Source of the DNA: Phreatobacter aquaticus
Lineage (GTDB): Bacteria > Pseudomonadota > Alphaproteobacteria > Rhizobiales > Phreatobacteraceae
Reading direction: 5' to 3'
DNA: 64,000 bases
Assembly (NCBI RefSeq): GCF_005160265.1
Contig: NZ_CP039865.1
Location: forward strand, 248,001-312,000
The position numbers and the translations under genes are program-made. Positions 60,151 to 64,000 of the stretch are shown here, one piece after another (positions within the stretch are counted from its first letter, which is position 1; every line of letters starts with the position of its first letter). The notes under the pieces were generated by a model. It was not told where the DNA came from. It saw nothing but the letters and a program-made list of their open reading frames with translations, and ran no database searches.

Positions 60151-61383
60151 ATGGCACTGGTACTGACACACGCAACTGTCGCGACCGTCGACGGCCAGGA
60201 CCGGGTGCTCCACGATCACGACATCCGCATCGCGGGCGACAGCATCACGGCGATGGGGGCCGGCGGCACACTGGCCGAGCCGGGCGACACCGTGATCGAC
60301 TGCGCCGACGGCCTCGTCATGCCGGGCTTCGTCAACACCCATACCCATGCCACCCTCGGCCTGTTCCGCGGCCTTGCCGACGACAAGCCGCGCGCCTTCT
60401 GGCCAGAGGGCGGCTACCGGGTGGACGGACAGGATCGTTTCACCCGCGCCGACTATGAGCGCTCCCTCAGCGAGGCCTGTTCGGAATTTCTGCTCAACGG
60501 CGTCACCACCATTGCCGACCGCGTTGCAGACATGGACCTCTTCGCGCCCATCATCGAGGCGAGCGGGCTGCGCGCCAGCGTCGGCTCGACCCTGGTCGAC
60601 GTATCGGGACCCGCCAACTGGGGCCCGACCGAGCGATTGATCGAGCGCTACGGCACCGATCCCGCCCGCTCGCGGCTCACCGCCGGCATCGCGCCTCATG
60701 CGCTCGACACCTGTTCGGATGCCCTGCTGAAGGAATGCGCTACCCGCGCCCGCCACATCGGCGCCAGGATCTATCTCCACGTCGCCCAATGCGAGGCCGA
60801 GGTGGCGGCCGTGCGCCGTCGCGGCCATGCCGGCGCGCTTGCCTGCCTGCGCTGCGCCGGCCTCACCGGTCCCGACGTGATCGCCGCCCACGCGATCTAT
60901 CTCGACGAGAGCGAGCACGAGGGCTGGTGTGCCGATGGCACCGCCATCTGCCATTGCCCGGCGAGCAATCTGAAGATCGAGGCCCGCACCATCCCGCTCG
61001 CCCGTTTCGTCGACCGCGTGCCGGTCGGGCTCGGCACCGACTGGACTGCCTCCAACAACAGCATGGACATGTTCTGGGAGATGCGGCTCGCCGCCCTCGT
61101 CGCCAAGATGAAGGCCGACGACCCGGAAGTGCTGCCGGCAAAGCGCATGCTGCGGCTGGCCACGATCGATGGCGCCCGCGTCATGGGCATCGATCACATC
61201 ACCGGATCGGTGGAGGTCGGAAAACGCGCGGATCTCGTGGTCCTCGATCTCACCCAGCGCGAGATGCAGCCGCTGCACGACCCCGTCTCGAACATCGTCT
61301 ATTCCGCGACGCCGCGCAGCGTTCGCGATGTACTCGTCGACGGGGCGATCCGCGTGCGGAACGGCCGGCTGACGGCCGCCTGA
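60151..61383 (+). CDS. Amidohydrolase of the ATZ/TRZ (deaminase/chlorohydrolase) type
   Basis: TIM-barrel metal hydrolase of 410 residues. GGGGAGG precedes ATG 60151. Metal ligands are in NTHTHATLGLFRG (HxH), LHVAQCEAE (His), AAHAIYLDE (His) and GLGTDWTASNNSMDMF (catalytic Asp). ATZ/TRZ members deaminate S-adenosylhomocysteine, methylthioadenosine, guanine or triazines. The loops that select among these cannot be assigned by eye. It diverges from an NMT1-type importer whose relatives carry pyrimidines, so an imported N-heterocycle is a reasonable guess. Confidence 0.92.
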   Translation: MALVLTHATVATVDGQDRVLHDHDIRIAGDSITAMGAGGTLAEPGDTVIDCADGLVMPGFVNTHTHATLGLFRGLADDKPRAFWPEGGYRVDGQDRFTRADYERSLSEACSEFLLNGVTTIADRVADMDLFAPIIEASGLRASVGSTLVDVSGPANWGPTERLIERYGTDPARSRLTAGIAPHALDTCSDALLKECATRARHIGARIYLHVAQCEAEVAAVRRRGHAGALACLRCAGLTGPDVIAAHAIYLDESEHEGWCADGTAICHCPASNLKIEARTIPLARFVDRVPVGLGTDWTASNNSMDMFWEMRLAALVAKMKADDPEVLPAKRMLRLATIDGARVMGIDHITGSVEVGKRADLVVLDLTQREMQPLHDPVSNIVYSATPRSVRDVLVDGAIRVRNGRLTAA

Positions 61384-61419
61384 TCCTTCGCACCCGGCAC
61401 CGACTGGATCAAAGACAAG

Positions 61420-61436
61420 GACGCGCCTGTCGCGTC
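61420..61436 (+). terminator. Weak hairpin after the amidohydrolase gene
   Basis: GACGCG (61420-61425) and CGCGTC (61431-61436) enclose the loop CCTGT, 36 bases after the stop and before the permease gene. No T-tract follows, so it is a weak terminator candidate. Confidence 0.3.
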
Positions 61437-61506
61437 TAGTCAGGCTCCGTTTGGCACTCAGACAGGACCGGCATCCTGCCGATGCGGCGCCGCAAGGAGC
61501 AAGACC

Positions 61507-62748
61507 ATGGCAAGCGACACGATCGCGGGGGGTGAGCCTCGCCGCCTCGTCCGCCGGCTGACGCTGACCCATTCCGTGCTCTATGGGCTGGGCGTCACCA
61601 TCGGCGCTGGCATCTATGTGCTGGTGGGCGTTGCCGCCGGCCGCAGCGGCATGCATGCGCCGCTCGCCTTCGTGGCGGCTGCCCTGATGATGAGCTTCAG
61701 CGCGGCGACCTTTGCCGAACTCGCCACCCGCATGCCGGTCAGCGCCAGCGAGGCGGCCTATGTGAAGGCGGCCTTCAACCGCGAAGGCCTGAGCCTTGCC
61801 ATGGGCCTCCTGGTGGTCGTCACCGCCACGATCTCGGCCGCCACCATCACCGTTGGCAGCGCCGGCTATATCGGCGTCTTCATCGGACTGCCGCCGGGCT
61901 GGATCATCACGTTCACCGTGCTGGCCATGGCGGGCGTCGCCTGCCTCGCAACCGTCCATTCGGTGTCCTTCGCCGGCATCATGACGGTGGTCGAGGTCGG
62001 CGGCCTCGTGCTGATCATCGCAGCAGGCCTCGGTCAGGGTGCCGAGATCGTGACGCGGCTGCCCGAAATGTGGCCGGCGCCCGGTGAAGCCGGCGCCTGG
62101 AGCGGCATCGCCGGTACCGCCCTGATCGCCGTCTTCGCCTTCATCGGCTTCGAGCACCTGGTCAATGTCGCCGAGGAGATCAAGGATCCGCAGCGCACCC
62201 TGCCCCGCGCCCTGTTCCTGACCCTTGGCCTGACCGCCCTGCTCTACGTCCTCGTGACTTGGGTGGCGGTGACCGCTGTGCCCCCCGCCGAGCTTGCCCG
62301 TTCAGCAGCGCCGCTGGCCCTGGTCTTCGAGCGGCTGACCGGCATGCCGCTGGTCACGATGAGCGCGATTGCGGTGGTCGCCACGCTCAATGGCGTGATC
62401 GTCCACATGATCATGATCGCCCGCGTGCTCTATGGCCTCGCCGACCAGGGAAGCCTGCCGCGCGGCCTCGCCGTGCTCAATCCGCTGACCAACACCCCGC
62501 TTTTGGCAACCGCGCTCGGGGCCGCAGCCATCCTCTTCCTGGCGCTCGCCGTGCGGCTCGAAGGCTTGGCCAATCTCACGTCCCAGTGCACGCTGGTCAT
62601 CTTCGCAGCCGTGAATCTCTCGCTGCTGGCGATCAAGTGGCGCGAGGACGCGCCGCCGCCCGGCATCTTCCAATGCCCGGCCTGGGTGCCGGTGGCGGGC
62701 TTCGTTGCCAGCCTGCTCCTGCTCGGCATCGACCTCGTCCTCCGCTGA
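61507..62748 (+). CDS. APC-superfamily amino acid permease
   Basis: Secondary transporter of 413 residues with about 12 helices. AAGGAGCAAGACC precedes ATG 61507. The first helix carries the APC substrate-binding signature [16 protein letters not shown] (unwound GAG segment), and helix 6 reads [26 protein letters not shown], the conserved FxGFE-VxxxAEExxxPxR motif. It imports an amino acid or amine by proton or sodium coupling. It stands alone between the amidohydrolase and purU genes, both with intergenic gaps of about 95-125 bases. Confidence 0.93.
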   Translation: MASDTIAGGEPRRLVRRLTLTHSVLYGLGVTIGAGIYVLVGVAAGRSGMHAPLAFVAAALMMSFSAATFAELATRMPVSASEAAYVKAAFNREGLSLAMGLLVVVTATISAATITVGSAGYIGVFIGLPPGWIITFTVLAMAGVACLATVHSVSFAGIMTVVEVGGLVLIIAAGLGQGAEIVTRLPEMWPAPGEAGAWSGIAGTALIAVFAFIGFEHLVNVAEEIKDPQRTLPRALFLTLGLTALLYVLVTWVAVTAVPPAELARSAAPLALVFERLTGMPLVTMSAIAVVATLNGVIVHMIMIARVLYGLADQGSLPRGLAVLNPLTNTPLLATALGAAAILFLALAVRLEGLANLTSQCTLVIFAAVNLSLLAIKWREDAPPPGIFQCPAWVPVAGFVASLLLLGIDLVLR

Positions 62749-62842
62749 TTGCGCAGCAAGGCCCGCCGGCTTTGACTTTGCTGGCAACCGGCGGCATCCA
62801 GTGCCGGCGCTGCCGCAATCGGCGCGCTGTCTGGACCCCGCC

Positions 62843-63703
62843 ATGCCCCATTCCGCTGTTCTCACCCTCTCCTGCCCCGACCGCCCCGGGATCGTCGCGG
62901 CCGTCTCCGGCCACCTGTTCCAGGCCGGCTACAACATCCTGGACGCCAACCAGTTCGATGACACCGAAAGCGGCCGCTTTTTCATGCGGGTGGTGTTTTC
63001 TCCCGTTGAGGGCAGCCCGCCGGTCGAGGCGCTGCGCATCGGCTTCGCGCCCATCGCGGAGCGCTACGCCATGACCTTCGCCATCCGCCCGCGCGCGGAG
63101 CGCCAGCGCGTCATGCTGCTGGTCTCGAAATTCGACCATTGCCTGGCCGACCTGCTCTATCGCTGGCGGATCGGCGAACTGCCGATGGACCTTGCCGGCA
63201 TCATCTCGAACCATCCGCGCGAGACCTTCGCCCACCACGATTTCGGCGACGTGCCGTTCCACCATGTCCAGATCACCCGCGAGACCAAGCTGGAAAAGGA
63301 AGAGGAACTCTGGCGGATCATCGAGGGCGCCCGCACCGATGTCGTGGTGCTCGCCCGCTACATGCAGGTGCTGTCCGACAGTCTCGCGGCGAGGTTGTCC
63401 GGGCGCTGCATCAACATCCACCACTCGTTCCTGCCGGGCTTCAAGGGCGCCAAGCCCTATCACCAGGCCCATGAGCGCGGCGTCAAGCTGATCGGAGCGA
63501 CAGCGCACTACGTTACCGCCGATCTGGACGAGGGACCGATCATCGAACAGGACGTCGAGCGCATCAGCCACCACGACACGCCCGACGATCTGGTGCGCAA
63601 GGGCCGCGACATCGAGCGCCGCGTTCTGGCGCGCGCGCTGGCTTTTCACCTCGACGGACGGGTGCTCGTCAACGGCTCGCGCACCGTCGTCTTCCGCGAT
63701 TGA
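62843..63703 (+). CDS. purU: Formyltetrahydrofolate deformylase
   Basis: PurU hydrolyses 10-formyltetrahydrofolate to formate and tetrahydrofolate, balancing the one-carbon pool. The protein has 286 residues, the usual size. An N-terminal ACT domain ([20 protein letters not shown]) is followed by the formyltransferase fold with [12 protein letters not shown] and the catalytic set N191, H193 and D229 ([12 protein letters not shown] and LDEGPII), spaced as in PurN. ATG 62843 begins the conserved domain; no strong ribosome site is seen. A seven-base dyad, CCGCCGG (62763-62769) and CCGGCGG (62788-62794), lies upstream. The enzyme often serves demethylation pathways that release one-carbon units, but none is proven here. 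Confidence 0.96.
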   Translation: MPHSAVLTLSCPDRPGIVAAVSGHLFQAGYNILDANQFDDTESGRFFMRVVFSPVEGSPPVEALRIGFAPIAERYAMTFAIRPRAERQRVMLLVSKFDHCLADLLYRWRIGELPMDLAGIISNHPRETFAHHDFGDVPFHHVQITRETKLEKEEELWRIIEGARTDVVVLARYMQVLSDSLAARLSGRCINIHHSFLPGFKGAKPYHQAHERGVKLIGATAHYVTADLDEGPIIEQDVERISHHDTPDDLVRKGRDIERRVLARALAFHLDGRVLVNGSRTVVFRD

Positions 63704-63743
63704 GAGCGGCCCCACAAATACTTCGCCACCTATCTAATTGTGG

Positions 63744-63758
63744 TATCGAGTTTCGATA
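63744..63758. promoter_or_regulatory. 6-3-6 inverted repeat upstream of the LuxR-type gene
   Basis: TATCGA-GTT-TCGATA is a perfect dyad 106 bases before the LuxR-type start codon, in an AT-rich region between purU and that gene. It is shorter than a typical lux box but lies where a regulator site is expected. Confidence 0.4.
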
Positions 63759-63863
63759 GTCGAACCCTTCTGCGATCTTTGTGAATACAATTGACGCGTG
63801 TGTCAGAGTCGCCTCTTCTATGGGAAACGAGTGTTCGCACTCACATCCGTATTGAGGGACTAC

Positions 63864-64000
63864 GATGGCACGGGGAGAGAAATTCGCGGTCGATCACTAT
63901 GCGCTCGACCTGATCGACGACTGGCGAAAGATCAAGGAACCCACCACGGTGTTCAAGGATCTGACACGCGTCATGTCGGATTTCGGCTTCTCGTCGGTCA
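63864..64000 (+). CDS. LuxR-family regulator with autoinducer-binding domain (partial, N-terminus)
   Basis: The frame begins at ATG 63864 with GAGGGA eight bases before it and runs off the window after 45 codons. The visible residues MARGEKFAVDHYALDLIDDW and the later VFKDLTRVMSDFGFSSV match the start of the autoinducer-binding domain of quorum-sensing LuxR proteins. The HTH domain is outside the window, so the type is inferred from the N-terminal helix-strand pattern alone. Whether a luxI synthase follows cannot be seen. Confidence 0.65.

Noticed and set aside
1-64000. CRISPR arrays, insertion sequences, phage genes
   Set aside because: No regularly spaced repeats, transposase or integrase motifs or terminal repeats were noticed anywhere in the window.

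Overview
The window is high-GC, densely packed bacterial DNA. Gene content and style point to an alphaproteobacterium, probably of the Hyphomicrobiales (Rhizobiales): CoxMSL-type molybdenum hydroxylase, TRAP, Liv and Tct binding proteins, N-terminally anchored DUF2778 protein, CaiB-type CoA-transferases, a tRNA-Arg(ACG) with encoded CCA. Genus assignment would be a guess. No phage, transposase, CRISPR array or rRNA is visible. Almost the whole window is a catabolic and uptake region made of several regulator-transporter-enzyme cassettes.

Layout. 1-1930: tail of a pyridine-nucleotide-disulfide-type flavoenzyme, a membrane histidine kinase, tRNA-Arg. 2143-10171: TetR-YciI (minus) diverging from a three-subunit molybdenum hydroxylase operon followed by a complete TRAP transporter; a perfect palindrome lies between the two. 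10214-13286: MgtC-like protein, then CoA-transferase plus acyl-CoA dehydrogenase. 13383-23200: two paralogous orphan family-5 solute-binding proteins, GMC oxidoreductase, M20 peptidase, then RpiR regulator, isochorismatase-type hydrolase, glutamine-synthetase-like ligase and N-formylglutamate-amidohydrolase-like enzyme. This is the cassette I find hardest to match to a described pathway. 23217-37181: LysR, and a divergent pair of operons: hydantoinase/oxoprolinase A-B-B plus binding protein on the minus strand, complete Dpp/Opp-type importer (two permeases, two ATPases) plus a MalY-type C-S lyase on the plus strand.

37182-42804: IclR regulator diverging from an FAH-family enzyme, HpaH-type hydratase, RidA protein, flavin-reductase-domain protein, amidohydrolase and orphan TctC binding protein; a 7-5-7 dyad sits between. 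42833-46589: DUF2778 protein and a chemoreceptor. 46608-52741: MFS transporter and a complete Liv branched-chain/aromatic-acid importer. 52744-59969 (minus): one apparent eight-gene operon of NMT1-type ABC importer, FAD oxidoreductase, CoA-transferase, enoyl-CoA hydratase, seven-iron ferredoxin and LysR. 60151-64000: ATZ/TRZ-type amidohydrolase, APC permease, formyltetrahydrofolate deformylase, and the start of a LuxR-type quorum regulator that runs off the window.

Within cassettes genes usually overlap by ATGA or TGATG, so cotranscription is well supported by the sequence. Substrates are not: each physiological substrate named below is inference. Recurrent regulatory design is visible: inverted repeats in divergent intergenic regions next to a local regulator, and strong hairpins just after two binding-protein genes that head transporter operons.
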